Positions 24,733 through 35,214 of a DNA stretch of 64,000 bases are shown one piece after another. Below the pieces are notes generated by a model that saw only the letters and a program-made list of their open reading frames with translations, searched no databases and was not told the DNA's origin. Position 1 is the first letter of the stretch; each line of letters starts with the position of its first letter. The position numbers were made by a program, and so were the translations under genes. The DNA lies in NCBI GenBank assembly GCA_028583685.1, contig JAMXIF010001195.1:15216627-15280626 (forward strand), read 5' to 3'. This DNA comes from Petaurus breviceps papuanus. Its lineage: Eukaryota > Chordata > Mammalia > Diprotodontia > Petauridae.

Positions 24733-25589
24733 TTTTTTTTTCTTTTCTAGAATTTATTTATTTTTAGTTTTCAACATTCACTTCCATAAGATTTTGAGTT
24801 CCAAATTTTCTCCCCATCTCTCCCCTAGCCCCACCCCAAGATGGCATGCACTCTGATTACCCTTTCCCCAAGTCTGCCCTCCCTTCTATCCCCCCATCTC
24901 TCCACCTCCACCTTATCCCCTTCCCCTTTACTTTCTTGTAGGGCAAGATAGATTTCTATACCTCATTGCCTATATATCTTATTTCCCAGCTGCATGCAAA
25001 AACAATTTAAAAACTTTTCCACATTTGTTTTTAAAACTTTGAGTTACAGATGCTCTCCTTTCTTCCTTCCCTACTTACCCTCATTCAGAATGCAAGGAAT
25101 TCAATATAGGCTATTCATGTGGAGTCATGCAAAACTTTTCCACAGCAGTCATGTTGTGAAAGAATAACTATATTGCACTCCATCCTATCCCACCCCCATG
25201 TATTCAGTTTTTTCATTTGACCCAGCCCCTTTTCAAAAGTATTTGCTTCTGACTATCCCCTCCCCAAATCTTCCTTCCTATCTATATTCTGCCCCACCCC
25301 TTATCCCATTCTATCCTGCTTTTCTGTAGGATAAGACACTCAATTGAGTGTATATGCGATTCCCTCCATAAATCAAATCCCATGAGAGCAAGGTTGACTC
25401 ATTTCTTTTCACCTCCCTGCTCTTCCCCTCCATTGTAAAAGTTTTCTCTTGCCTCTTTTATGTGAGGGAATATACCCTATTCTATCTCTTCCTTTCTTCT
25501 TCCTCCAATTTATTCCTCTTTCAGCCCTTAATTTTATTTTTTAGATATCATCCCTTCATATCCAACTCACCCTGTGCCCTCTGTCTATA

Positions 25590-25665
25590 TATGCATATGT
25601 ATGTGTATATAATATGATTGCATGTATGTGTATATGTATGTACGTATGTATGTATGTATATATTC
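25590..25665. repeat. TATG/TACA-type microsatellite
   Basis: An ATGT/GTAT-rich run ('tatgtatgtgtatat...gtatgtacgtatgtatg') lies in the spacer of element A. Element B has no such run at the matching place, so it expanded after insertion. Confidence 0.8.
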
Positions 25666-25849
25666 CCATCAACTATCCTAATACTGAGGAAAGTCTCAGG
25701 AGTTAGAAATATTGTCTTTCCATGTAGGAGAGCAAACAGTTAAACTTTAATAAGTCCCTTATGATTTCTCTTTCCTCTGTTCCTTTTTTATGCTTCTTTT
25801 GATTCTTGCATATGAAAGTCAAATTTTCTATTTAGGCCTGGTCTTTTCA

Positions 25850-26985
25850 TCAAGAATGCTTGAAAACCCCTTATTTAATCAAATTTCCATTTTTTCCCTT
25901 GATATATTACACTCAGTTTTGCTGGGTAGGTGATTCTTGTTATTTTTGTTTGTTTGCCTTTTGGAGGGTAGTTGGGGTTAAGTAACTTGTCCAAGGTTGC
26001 ATGGCTAGATTTTTGTGTGGGTGTTAAGTATCTGAGGCTGGAAATGAACTCGGGTCCTCCTGACTCTGAGGCCAGTGCTTTACTCACTGCACCTCCTATC
26101 TGCCCCAATTCTTGGTGTTAATCCTAGCTCCTTTGACGTCTAGAATATCATATTCTAAGCCCTTTGATCACTTAATATAGAAGCTATTGGATCCTGTGCT
26201 ATCCTGATTGTGTTTCCACAGTACTCAAATTGTTTCTTTCTAGCTACTTGCAGTATTTTCTCCTTGACCTGGGAACTCTGGAATTTGGCTACAATATTCC
26301 TAGGAGTTTCATTTTTAGCATCATTTTCAAGAGGCAGTTGGTGAATTCTTTCCACTTCTATTTTACCCTCTGGTTCTAGAATATCAGGGCAGTTTTCTAT
26401 CATAATTTCTTGAAAGATAATGTCTAGTCTTTTTTTTTATCATGTCTTTCAGGTAGGCCAATAATATTAAATTATCTCTCCTGGATCCATTTTCTAGGTC
26501 AATGGCGTTTCCAATGAGATATTTCACATTGCCTTCTATTTTGCCATTTTTTTGGATCTGTTTATAATTTCTTGATTTCTCATAAAGTCATTAGCTTCCA
26601 TTTGCTCCATTCTAATTTTGAAGGAATTATTTTCTTCAGTGAGCTTTTGGACCTACTTTTCCATTTGGTCAATTCTGCTTTTTATACATTCTTCTCCTCA
26701 TTGACTTTTTGGACTTCTTTTGCCATTTGAGTTAGTCTGTTTTTTAAGATGTTTATTTTCTTCAGCATTTTTGGGGTCTCCTTTAGCAAGCTGTTGACTT
26801 GTTTTTCATGGTTTTCTTGAATCATTCTCATTTCTCTCCTCCCTTTTTCCTCTGCTTCTCTTAATAGATTTTCAAAATCCTTCATAACCTTCAACCAATT
26901 CATATTTTTTCTTTCAGGTTTTAGATGCATGAGTTTTGACTTTTTCTTCCACTTGTATAATTTGTTCTTCTTTGTCACCAAAGAA
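25850..26985 (-). pseudogene. HAL1-like ORF1 remnant (A)
   Basis: This is the only protein region of element A. In order on the minus strand: a Lys/Glu-rich coiled coil (26,981-26,682, with NWLKVMKDFENLLREAEEKG), an RRM-type RNA-binding domain (26,403-26,155: ENCPDILEPEGKIEVERIHQ, KEKILQVARKKQF), and the C-terminal domain (end of 26,108-25,875: ITYPAKLSVIYQGKKWKFD, matching YPAKLSF...GE.K.F of L1 ORF1p). ORF1p is the trimeric RNA-binding chaperone of the L1 particle. Stops, frameshifts and a SINE between RRM and C-terminal domain make it dead. Mobility would have needed ORF2p from a full L1. Confidence 0.85.
25940..26106 (-). repeat. Short tRNA-SINE in HAL1-like A, antisense
   Basis: Antisense SINE: a T-rich tail, 'ggttaagtaacttgtccaagg', 'gaactcgggtcctcctgac' (antisense B box), 'ctcactgcacc', 'ctgcccc'. 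Short flanking repeats ATTCTTG at 25,933-25,939 and 26,108-26,114 bracket it within the ORF1 C-terminal domain. The SINE is therefore younger than the HAL1-like insertion. Confidence 0.85.
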
Positions 26986-26999
26986 AGATTTTATAGTCT

Positions 27000-27871
27000 G
27001 AATTTTTTCCTCTGTTTGCCCATTTTCACAGTCAATTATTTGACCTTTGAGGTCTTTGCCATGATAGGACTCTGCTTTCAGAGATGAAAGTGTTCAGTCC
27101 TAAATTTCGGGGGGTTTGTGAAGCTGTTGTCAGAGCTACATCTTAGTATCTGTAAATTTTCAGTTATTGTACTCCTCTCCTGACCTGTGATATCTTCTGT
27201 GAGTGATCACAAGCACTCTTTTCTGCCTCAGAACTGTAAGGAGGACTCCTTCTCCACACCCACAACAAGCTCTACCATGCTAGCTAGCAGTCCTCCTCTC
27301 CACAGGACAGCCACCCAAGACTGTGACCCAGATCCAAGCAGGGCAAAGCAAGAGAATCCTGCCTTGGTGCCAGCAAAGAGATCCTTGCAATTAGCATCTG
27401 ATTCACTGCTTGATCCCCCTAGTATCTGTGGGTCTAGAGCTCCAGAAGCAACCACTGTTGCTACTGCTGTCACAGCCCAGGGACCGAAGTTGTACCACAC
27501 TCTTCTGTCACACAGGTACAGTAGAGTTTCACTTCTGACATTCTGCCTTATCATTGGAATTTGTGGATTGAGAAGTCTAGAAATCTGCATAGCTGTCAGT
27601 GATTCAATCCCCGGAGGCCTGTTCTGGCACAGTCTGTGACAGTGTGGCTCACATGGGACTGTGCTCCACTCCCAGCCCAATGCTATACACCAATCCTGTC
27701 AGTTTGCCAGACTGTCTTCAGCGGGAGATTTGTTTCACTATTTCATTTTGTGGGTTCTTGGCTCTAAAATTTGTTTAGAGTCATTTTTACAAGTATTTGG
27801 AGGTGATTGGAGGAAGAGCTCAAAAAAATTCCTGTGTTTACTCCGCCATCTTGGCTCCACCCCCCTCGCTG
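27000..27871 (-). promoter_or_regulatory. HAL1-like 5' UTR/internal promoter (A)
   Basis: The 5' UTR of element A is richer in G and C than the surroundings. Its first bases contain CCAAGATGGC (reverse complement GCCATCTTGG at 27,845-27,854), the YY1-binding core that human L1 also carries at about +13 to +21; here it is about 17 bp from the 5' end. Two opposed frames of about 150 codons cross this UTR (27,187-27,639 and 27,228-27,680) and are treated as chance frames. Promoter activity today is unlikely to be known from sequence alone. Confidence 0.65.
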
Positions 27872-28539
27872 CTTAATTTTTCTTCAAATAATCCCATCAT
27901 AGTAAACTCACACCTATACCTTCTATATAAACTCCTTTTAACTTCCCTAATAATGATAAAGTTATTAAAAGTTGTATAAATCATTTTCCCATATAGGAAT
28001 GTAAATAATTTATCTTTATTGAATCCCTTATGATTTCCCTTTCACATTCAGTTCTTCATGCTTCTCTTGAGCCTTGTATTTGCATGCAAATTTACTATTC
28101 AGCTTTGGTCTTTTCATCAGAATTACTTAAGAGTCCTCTATTTAATTAAATATACATTTTGGCTACTGAAGGATTATACTCATTTTTTGCTGGGTAGAGA
28201 TTTTTAAGTTCTTTTTCCTTCAGCATTGTTGTACCTCTTTTACCAAGTTCTTGACTCTCTTTTCAAAATTTTCTCACGTCATTCTCATTTCTTTCTCCAA
28301 TTTCCCCCCTATCTCTCTTATCTACTTTTTAAATCCTTTTTGAACTCTTGTAGGAATTCTTATTGGGCTTGTATTGAATTTTCTTTTTTTTTCTTTTTGA
28401 GGTTTTGCCACTAGCTGTTTTGACACTGTTGGTTTCTAAGTTTGTGTTTTGATCTTCTGTGACCTCTTGTCACCATAGAAGATTGACATATTCCCTTTAA
28501 AGTTGTTTCCTCATTTTTCCAGTCTATTTCTTGCTTTTT

Positions 28540-29345
28540 TTACTTTATGTTAAAGTTTCATTCTGCTCTTGGGGTGAAGGAGGCACTGTCCCAAGCTTCA
28601 GGTTTTTGTGTTGCTGTTATTTCTAGGGTCTGTGAGTTTTCTGTTCTTCCAAGGTGGTATGATCCAAGGAGAGTTTTGGTCACTGCTTTCCTGGTCTGTG
28701 CTCTTGTCTTAACCCAAGAAGGAGCCTCATTCCCTTGTAGCAATAAGTGCTAATGCTCCTCTTGACCCTGTAACTATAACCAGACTCCCTGCTCTTCTGC
28801 AGCTTCAAGAGCTAGTGCTCTCCTCTGCCTTGGAACTAAGACCAGGGCACCTACTCCCTTGTGAGTGACCACAAGCGCTCCTGTCCATGCTGGAACTATG
28901 ACCAGGGCTGCTACTCCCCCATAGCTACAAGTGCTAGTGCTCTTCTCCCTGGGACTGCAACTCAGAACTATGTAGAGGCAATGCAACAGGGTCCTGTACC
29001 CTGTACCAGCAAAGGGTCCCCTGCCATTTCTTCCTGTTCATTTGTCCAACCCACTTACAATCTCTGGGCTGAGAGCTTCTGAAACTGAAGTCACCACTGT
29101 TGCAGTCTTCTCCAAGGCTTGTTGCTGTTGTTGTCCTGGTGTGCACTCCATTCTGGGTTGACTCACACCATGCTGTCACAGCCCTCCCTTTCTGACTTCC
29201 TAAGTTGTGTTGGGCTGGAAAAAATGTCTCACCTCAACCTTTTATTGACTCTGCCACTAGAGAATTCAAATTGAGGCAATACTTAAAGTTGGTTGGAGGA
29301 GAATGTTAGGAGAATTCAGTTGAGTTGCTGTCTGTACTTGACCAT
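28540..29345 (-). promoter_or_regulatory. 5' UTR of the older L1
   Basis: The segment shows the reverse complement of an L1 5' UTR that is related to those of elements A and B but more diverged. Shared phrases are 'agcttcaggtttttgtg', 'ttccaaggtggtatgatc' (also at about 50,018 in element B) and repeated variants of 'gtgagtgaccacaagcgctc'. These variants recur about every 60-70 bp at 28,740-28,950, which looks like degenerate tandem monomers. The outer end near 29,345 is not sharply defined. Confidence 0.6.
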
Positions 29346-29369
29346 CTACCTTTCCCATTACTTTTCTTC

Positions 29370-29635
29370 CTCTTCCTCTGGGCTCAATAATCAAATCATT
29401 TCTAAAGCATGGCTAACATTGTTCCTAGAAGAAGTGTGTCAGTTGACTGCCCTGTGTATCAATTCACTATCTCTGTGTTTCCCAAGATGTTCTTCTCTCC
29501 GGACACTCATATAAATATTCACTTGTTCTATTAGATTGTTAGCCCCCTTAGAGGACAGACTACCTAAATTTTGTGTCTATCCTCAGAGCATAAATTAATG
29601 GCTGGCATATGGTAAATACTAAAAAGAAAAGTGTT
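29370..29635 (+). repeat. L2 3' region, sense
   Basis: 'tctattagattgttagcccccttagaggacag' and 'gtctatcctcagagc...ggctggcatatggta' match the last part of L2 (attagactgtgagctccttgagggcagg..., cctggcacatag). The upstream part is less certain. Confidence 0.6.
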
Positions 29636-29744
29636 TTTATTCCTTCATTCCTCTTTTCTCAGGGCTACAAATTTCCCTGTTGGGCAAAATTATTACCTAT
29701 AGCCTTTATTTTGTCATTAATGTTGGAATAATTATGTCAGAAAT

Positions 29745-29855
29745 AACTTATAGATGTATTTCATAGCTTTGAGGATGAAATAAAATGAGATACATAAAGT
29801 GATTTGTACATATGCAATCACTAAACAAATGCCAGATATTATCAATAATAATAGT
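29745..29855 (+). repeat. THER1/MIR 3' end
   Basis: 'gaggatgaaataaaatgagatacataaagtga...caatcactaaacaaatgccagatattatc' is the sense 3' end of a MIR/THER SINE. It hosts the dimeric SINE that follows. Confidence 0.6.
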
Positions 29856-29868
29856 AAAAATTAATTGT

Positions 29869-30151
29869 CTGGGGCAGCCAGGTAGCACAGTGAGTGCGAG
29901 CACCGGCTCCAGTGTCTGGATGACCTGGGGATCGAATCTGGGCTCAGACACTTAGCATCCCACCTGGCCGTGTAACCTTGAGCAAGTTACTTAACCCCAA
30001 TTGATTAGGGGCAGCCAGGTGGCTCAGTGAGTAAGAGCACTGGTTTCAGAGTCGGAATGATCTGGGGATCAAATCTGGGCTCAGATACTCAGCACCACAC
30101 CCACCTGGCCGTGTAACGTTGAGCAAGTTACTTAACCCCAATTGCTTTAAA
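29869..30151 (+). repeat. Dimeric tRNA-SINE with one shared TSD
   Basis: Two head-to-tail SINE monomers: 29,871-30,002 and 30,008-30,148. Each has 'ggggcagccaggt', a B box (gatcgaatc / gatcaaatc), 'acctggccgtgtaac' and 'gagcaagttacttaaccccaattg'. Only the second ends in an A run. AAAAATTAATTGT occurs exactly at 29,856-29,868 and 30,152-30,164, flanking the pair as a whole; no poly(A) separates the monomers. This is the signature of insertion as a dimer. Confidence 0.85.
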
Positions 30152-30179
30152 AAAAATTAATTGTATGCAGATATGTTAT

Positions 30180-30350
30180 ATTTCAAAGGTCAGGAGTACA
30201 AGATAATGATTCTGCCATCAAGGACCTTGTACTCCATTTGGAAAGGCAGAGGATAGAATCTTTAACTATCTAGAAGACAATGAAATGAGACAATAGTGAA
30301 ATGACCTTTGAAATTCCCATGGTCAGAGACTCCACTTTCTGTACCTAGAA
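30180..30350 (-). repeat. L2-like fragment, antisense (weak)
   Basis: 'tctgccatcaaggaccttgtactcc' resembles the antisense L2 phrase 'cctgccctcaaggagcttacagtc'. The rest to about 30,600 is not recognised. Confidence 0.4.
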
Positions 30351-30607
30351 CAGAGAAGAATGAAATAAAAGGCAAGTGATCCAGGTCTATTTCTCAGGAG
30401 TGATATCACCCTAGTGGGGGAAGGAGGACCTAAGGCTCTTCCCTTATATTTACTTCATGGTTTCACTGTGAATAAAGGAGTCAACTCACTAATCCAGACA
30501 TAAGTACAGCAAAGAGGCAATCAAAACTGATATTTACAAAACTGCTGATAGTTCTGGCTACACAGTCAATATAAAAAGTCTCCTTCCAGCTATATGATAG
30601 TTCAACC

Positions 30608-30857
30608 AGAAATAGCAGGTGGCTAAGTGATACAGTGGATAGAATGCTGGGCCTAGGGTCAGGAGGACTCATCCTCTTGGGTTCAAATCTGGCCCCAGAA
30701 AAGTACTAGCTATGTGACCCTGTACTAGTCACTTACCCCTGTTTTCCTCAGTTTCCTCATCTATAAAATGTGCTGGAGAAGGAAATGGCAAACCACTCCA
30801 ATGAAATCATGAAGGGTTGGACACTACTACAATATAAATGACTCAACAATAACAACA
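30608..30857 (+). repeat. Mar1 CORE-SINE, full length
   Basis: Sense Mar1 with head 'gatacagtggatagaatgctgggcc', B box 'gggttcaaatctgg', CORE, 'ctggagaaggaaatggcaaaccactcc' and RTE-like tail 'atgaagggttggacactactac...actcaacaataacaac'. Length and order are standard. Confidence 0.9.
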
Positions 30858-30859
30858 TC

Positions 30860-31495
30860 CAGGCTTAGTCTAATCATTTCTATTCTCACAGAAGCATCCC
30901 CCTAGTATCATCCATGTGGAGACACCATCTTAGCCAGCAAATGGGATCTACACATGTGTTAGATACCCATTATCCTAGATCTAGATATATTAGTAAATAA
31001 AGGTTTTTCTAGTTTAAAAATCCTTTCAAGACTTGTCCCCATAAGAAGAAAGATAGTAAGTCAAGAACAAAAGGCCTTCCCATTAAAGTTTTCTGATGGA
31101 AGAAAAGTAGACTTTGAAGAGAGTTTTTTATCTGGTTAGGATCATTGCCTTCTCTACCCCTTAAATTGTTGGGCTATTAATATATCTAAGAACAGGCATC
31201 TTTTACCCCCATTTCCTATAGCATTTTCTTGTGATCTACCTAAGGGAAAGAATTTATGTTCCATTCAGAGTACTGGGCCTTCTCTTTCTAGTGAAAGAAT
31301 TAGACTTTTGAATGCAAGGAAGAGATGCCATTTCAGTCTTTAAATGCAGTGGTCAAGGAAGCTATAGATCACTTCTAGTTGAAGATGAAGTTATTCTTAT
31401 TATTCATTATTCTTCTGAAATTTTTATGCAAAATGGCATTTGAATATATTACAGCTTTTTCCTGCATATAATAAGTATTGGAGCTGAGGATACTA
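30860..31495. other. Unique stretch
   Basis: No gene or repeat recognised between the Mar1 and the next MIR. Confidence 0.4.
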
Positions 31496-31499
31496 GGTA

Positions 31500-31742
31500 A
31501 TACAATAGAATAAATCTTAGACCTGGAGGGAGGAAAATATGAATTCAAATCCAACCTCAGGTACCCAGTAATTAGGTGACCCTAAGCAAGTCACTTACCA
31601 TTTCTCAGTTTCGATTTCCTTAAGAGAAAGGTAATAATAGTGTCTACATCCCAGTGTTGCTGTGAGGATAAAAGGAGGTAATATGTGTAAATCACTTGAC
31701 AAAACTTAGAGTGTTATATAAATTCTGGGTATTAGTAAATTT
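31500..31742 (+). repeat. THER1/MIR SINE
   Basis: Sense SINE: 'gaattcaaatccaacctcagg' (B box), 'aagcaagtcacttaccatttctcag' (CORE), 'aataatagtgtctacatcccag', 'tgctgtgaggataaa' and a 3' end 'gttatataaattctgggtattag'. Confidence 0.75.
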
Positions 31743-32089
31743 TTTATCATTAAGAGCTTCTGAATCTTAGTAGTTAGTAGTATTTCCATTGCACCATGAT
31801 GTTTGTTGAAGTAAATTTCTAGAGCCAAGTGAACATTCCAAATAATGTTTTGGTGGGCTGTATACTAAGCAAAAGAAATGTTATAGGGAAGAATCCTTCA
31901 AAATATATCGGAGGGCTTATGAAAATAAAGAATCACATACATGTACAATAACTTCTCAAGCATTTAACACTACAGCCAGTGCATTTTTTTCAACTGATAA
32001 AATGATTTGCATATTCATTATATTTATCAGAGTTTAGAGACAGAAAGGAGTTAAGTGACTAGTCTGAAAAATAAGGATGTGGACTCAGA

Positions 32090-32265
32090 GTCAGTGTGGT
32101 GGTGATGAACATACATGAAGTGTAGCCATGGTTCTGCTACTAACTGCTTAGGTGGCTCTGAGTAATTTAATCTCTCTAGGTTCCAGGTTTCTCACTTGTA
32201 AATAAGTGTGTGTGTGTGTGTTTGGGGGAGGAAGGGGGGTGGACTGGCTAATCTCAGGTAGCATC
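32090..32265 (+). repeat. MIR3-type SINE with GT run
   Basis: 'atggttctgctactaactgcttaggtggctctgag' then 'aatctctctaggttccaggtttctcac' and 'ggactggctaatctcag' follow the MIR3 order. A (TG)n run at about 32,206-32,221 expanded where MIR3 normally has 'tgtaaaatgagg'. Confidence 0.65.
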
Positions 32266-32269
32266 TTTT

Positions 32270-32990
32270 CAGTGAAACCTTTCTTGACAATTTCACCCTT
32301 TTTCTCCATTTAAAGGTTCTTTCCCTTCCTCAAATTTTTCTAGATAATTTAATCAGGCTCTCTCCTGTGCCCTTCACCCCTTCCAGATCCTGTTCCTAGA
32401 TTCCAGACTTCCAAATATACAATGAATAGCTGCCACTATTTCATCCCAGTGCTTTGCCAGTTATAAGGGGGCCTCTGGAATATTCAACTACCCCTGCAGC
32501 CTTTTCAAACTGGAATGTACCTCTGGAAGTCCCACCTCTTTCTCCTATTCATGAGTTTTTCTTGATGCTTCTATTTTGTGAAAGAGTCCAAGACAAGTCC
32601 TGTTCCTGGCTTCCTGTCTGTGTCACCGTGTAGAGTACCCCTCCTCACTTCCTGCTTTTCGGTTCTCTTTTGTAGTCTGTCTTCTCCTATTAGAATATAA
32701 TCTCCAGCGACAGGGACTGTCTTTCTTTTTTACTGTACACAATACCTGGTACTATTTCAATTGTTAACCTTGTTAGATGTTTATTTCCTTCATTCTTTCC
32801 TTTCCATCACATGCTATCTTATTTACATGTCATATCTCTCCTAGTAAACTATAAGCTCAAAGTCACACCATTTCTTCAGATTCATAACCTGAGGGATTAT
32901 CATGTTGGTTACATGTATGGATACTTAATGAATGTTCTTGAATACGTTAGATAGAAGTCAAGGTCCTTTCCCATTCTAAAATTCTTGCAA
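32270..32990 (+). repeat. L2 fragment(s), sense
   Basis: 'tcagtgaaacctttcttgac' corresponds to the L2 'aggaagcctttcctgac' phrase. 'tctcctattagaatataatctccagcgacaggg' and 'aatacctggtact' are the L2 3' end. The order suggests two overlapping or partly duplicated L2 pieces, since the 5'-type phrase recurs near 32,500-32,600. Confidence 0.6.
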
Positions 32991-33980
32991 CTTAAATAAA
33001 ATTATGAACTTTTATCAAGCCATTATCAACAAAACAATACTTAAGACAAAGGAACAAGTTGGATTTCATAGGTAATAAATGAACTATTGTATGGAATGTA
33101 TAAAAGAGCATTGTCAGATATAGGTCAGAAGAGACTGAAATTGAAGGGATTTTGGCATTGGAGTATATTATAGACTACCTGAACAGAAGGAAGAAGAAGA
33201 TGAGGGAGATTGAGAAATAAATCATAAACCTGGCATGGAGGCATTCATATGATTTTAATGGGGGACCTTCAATTATCTAGACCTTTGTTGAAGCTCTCAG
33301 TGAAAGCAAAGCAGGTAATAATTTCTTGTTGACTTAGTGATAAGAACAGGGGTAGAAATTATAAGATTTCCAAGGAAACATGACTATTCCTCTGCCAGAA
33401 TTTGTGATAGAAACAAGAAAATCCAAGCAAACTCTGACATAAACCCTAAATATTTTTAAAAAGGAAAATGCAAGGACTTCAAGTAAAAAAAAAAGGACTT
33501 AAAAACACAACAGGAAAAGTCAACCAAAAAGTAGGAGGAATAGGAGAAAATGAAATTTTAAAGACAAAAAAAAAAAAAGAAACTCCCAACAAAAAGAAAA
33601 AAAAAACAGGATTCCTAAGAAGTGACTAATTTGGGTACATTGAAACAACTGAGTCAGTTTTGGGTGTTTTTTTAAGAAATATAGAGAATATGGAAGCAAG
33701 GCCAGATAACAGGATGAACATGAGCAGAGTAGTTGTAGTCAATGAGAGAGAATAAAAATAATAAAAGAGCACTTCCATGACGCAATCTTGGAAGAGATAG
33801 ACGACAAACTGCATAATAGAATCAGGATGCTAAGGGACCTTGACAGGCTAGAACATGGGGCTGAATCCAATAAGTTGAAATTTAATGAGGAGAAATGTAA
33901 ATGCTTACAAATGAGGTTTAAAAAAGCAATCTCAAAAGAACAAAATAAGGTTAGTTAATAGTTCTGAAGAATCTATATAG

Positions 33981-33982
<2 letters not shown>

Positions 33983-34020
<38 letters not shown>

Positions 34021-34022
34021 GT
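33983..34022. repeat. (AC)n/(AT)n microsatellite
   Basis: About 14 AC units followed by AT units within the L3/CR1 relic. Confidence 0.95.
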
Positions 34023-34077
34023 ATTATGTGTCTTAATATATTATATATAATACATATTATGTATGTCTCTCTCCATA

Positions 34078-34104
34078 TGGAGAGAGAGAGAGAGAGAGAG
34101 AGAA
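34078..34104. repeat. (GA)n microsatellite
   Basis: About 13 GA units, 60 bp after the (AC)n run. The spacer between them is AT-rich with imperfect dyad symmetry. Confidence 0.95.
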
Positions 34105-34934
34105 TCAGACTATGCAAGCTCAAAGCAAGTCAGCAATGTTAAAAGTGAAATCTTGGATTCCATTAAAAAAAAAATATAGCTTCTAGGAATAGAAAGATAA
34201 TAGTTTTAGTACACTCTTCCCCTGTCAAATATTATCTATAGAATTATACTTAGTTCTGCTCATCATGATGTAAGAATGACATTGGTATACTGGAGAGTGT
34301 CCAGGAGAGGGCAACCAGGATGGTCAAAGAAATTGAGTCTCTGTTGTGAGGACTAGTTGAAGGAATTCAGCATAGAAGTGAAACTAGAGAAGTGAAAGTT
34401 CAAGGAACTATACAGATGGTTTTCAAAGACATGAAGGATTCAACTTTTTCTCTTTGGTCCCAGAGGATATAACTAAGAACATTGGGTAAGAGTGACAAAG
34501 AAGCCAATTTCATTTTTATGTCATGAACATCTTCCTAACAATCAAAGTTATTGCAAAGTGGAATGGTCTTCCCCCAAGAAATGTTAGGGTTGTCCTCCTT
34601 GGAGGTCTTCAAGTAGAGACTTTATTATCACTGGTGGGGTAAATTATAGCAGAGTTTCCATTTCTATATGTGTTGGAGCAGATGAACATTTTAAGTCCTT
34701 TCCTACTCTCAAATTCTTTGATTCTGTAAGGGCTTTACCCTCTCATAATCAAGGAGGTGATACTTTTTGAATACAAAGTTCTCTCATCATGGAAGATAAA
34801 TGAGTACTTTTCAAGACTAGAAGACATAGTTTAATAAATTAACTCTTCTGGAGAATTAAAGGGTACCTTTGGAGCAAGGATTTTGTCCTATGATTTTGAT
34901 TAATCAAAGAGTGTTTTCTATAATATTATAACCC

Positions 34935-35088
34935 TTTATTATTTTTGGAGGAGAGAAGACAAAGCAATTGGGATTAAGTGACTTGCCCAAGGTCACACAG
35001 TAAGTGTGTCAAGGACTTGATTTGAACTCAAATCCACCTGACTCCAGGTCTGGTGCTCTATTTGCTATACCCCCTAGCTGCCCCCTAT
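34935..35088 (-). repeat. Short tRNA-SINE, antisense
   Basis: 'caattgggattaagtgacttgcccaagg', 'tgatttgaactcaaatccacctgac', 'ctatttgctatacc' and 'ctagctgcccc' give the complete antisense short SINE, tail at left. Confidence 0.9.
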
Positions 35089-35214
35089 TGTATCCATTTA
35101 CATAGTTCAGTGAGCTTCTTTGCAAAGGAAAGGGTACTTGGACATATGTATATTCTTATTTCCTGAATCCTTTTCATTTTCTGGTACTATGACACTACTC
35201 TAATAATTGTAAGG

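Larger units (their letters stand above)
24733..27871 (-). mobile_element. HAL1-like element A (ORF2-less L1), antisense
   Basis: Read on the minus strand the order is: 5' end at 27,871 (the reverse complement of the L1 start, GGAGCCAAGATGGCGGA, at about 27,860-27,842), GC-richer 5' UTR to about 27,000, ORF1 (about 26,985-25,850), spacer (25,850-25,235), 3' UTR (25,225-24,747) ending in 'tgttgaaaactaaaaataaataaa' and poly(A). No endonuclease, RT or cysteine-rich region lies between ORF1 and the 3' UTR. The same architecture and nearly the same ORF1-to-3'UTR junction recur in element B at 48-50.7 kb, so it is a family trait. Half-L1 (HAL1) elements of mammals, including opossum, are defined by ORF1 without ORF2. 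The element sits inside the older L1, with CTTAATTCTCCTTTT (24,395) and CTTAATTTTTCTTCA (27,872) as a diverged target-site duplication. Confidence 0.8.
21394..29345 (-). mobile_element. Old antisense L1, split by two insertions
   Basis: Read on the minus strand from right to left this is one L1: 5' UTR (about 29,345-28,540), a shortened ORF1 (28,530-28,040), the ORF1-ORF2 spacer (27,890-28,040 and 24,040-24,405), endonuclease (24,040-22,380) and the start of the reverse transcriptase (to 21,394). Diagnostic pieces are [19 protein letters not shown] at the RT start, ASISDHYTIKIM at the endonuclease C-terminus (SDH motif), and an antisense 'tcagctgaagcataatag' block in the endonuclease N-terminal half. 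It is interrupted at 22,844-23,794 and 24,414-27,871. ORF1 lacks roughly its RRM-coding middle, and many stops are present. Remaining 3' sequence is absent to the left. Confidence 0.8.
33080..34735 (+). mobile_element. L3/CR1 LINE, 3' part, sense
   Basis: A 1.6-kb CR1-clade relic. 'attttaatgggggaccttcaattatc' (about 33,255) encodes an endonuclease-like ILMGDLQLS (family form GDFNYP). The 3' part has 'gagagtgtccaggagagggcaaccaggatggtcaaag', 'tccttggaggtcttcaagtagagac' and ends 'cctttcctactctcaaattctttgattctg', which is the CR1/L3 3' UTR with its ATTCTG repeat terminus. Microsatellites interrupt it at 33,983-34,104. All frames are broken. Confidence 0.75.

Noticed and set aside
27187-27680. Two 150-codon frames, one per strand
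   Set aside because: They cross the 5' UTR of HAL1-like element A. The GC-richer UTR lowers stop frequency, and neither resembles a known protein.
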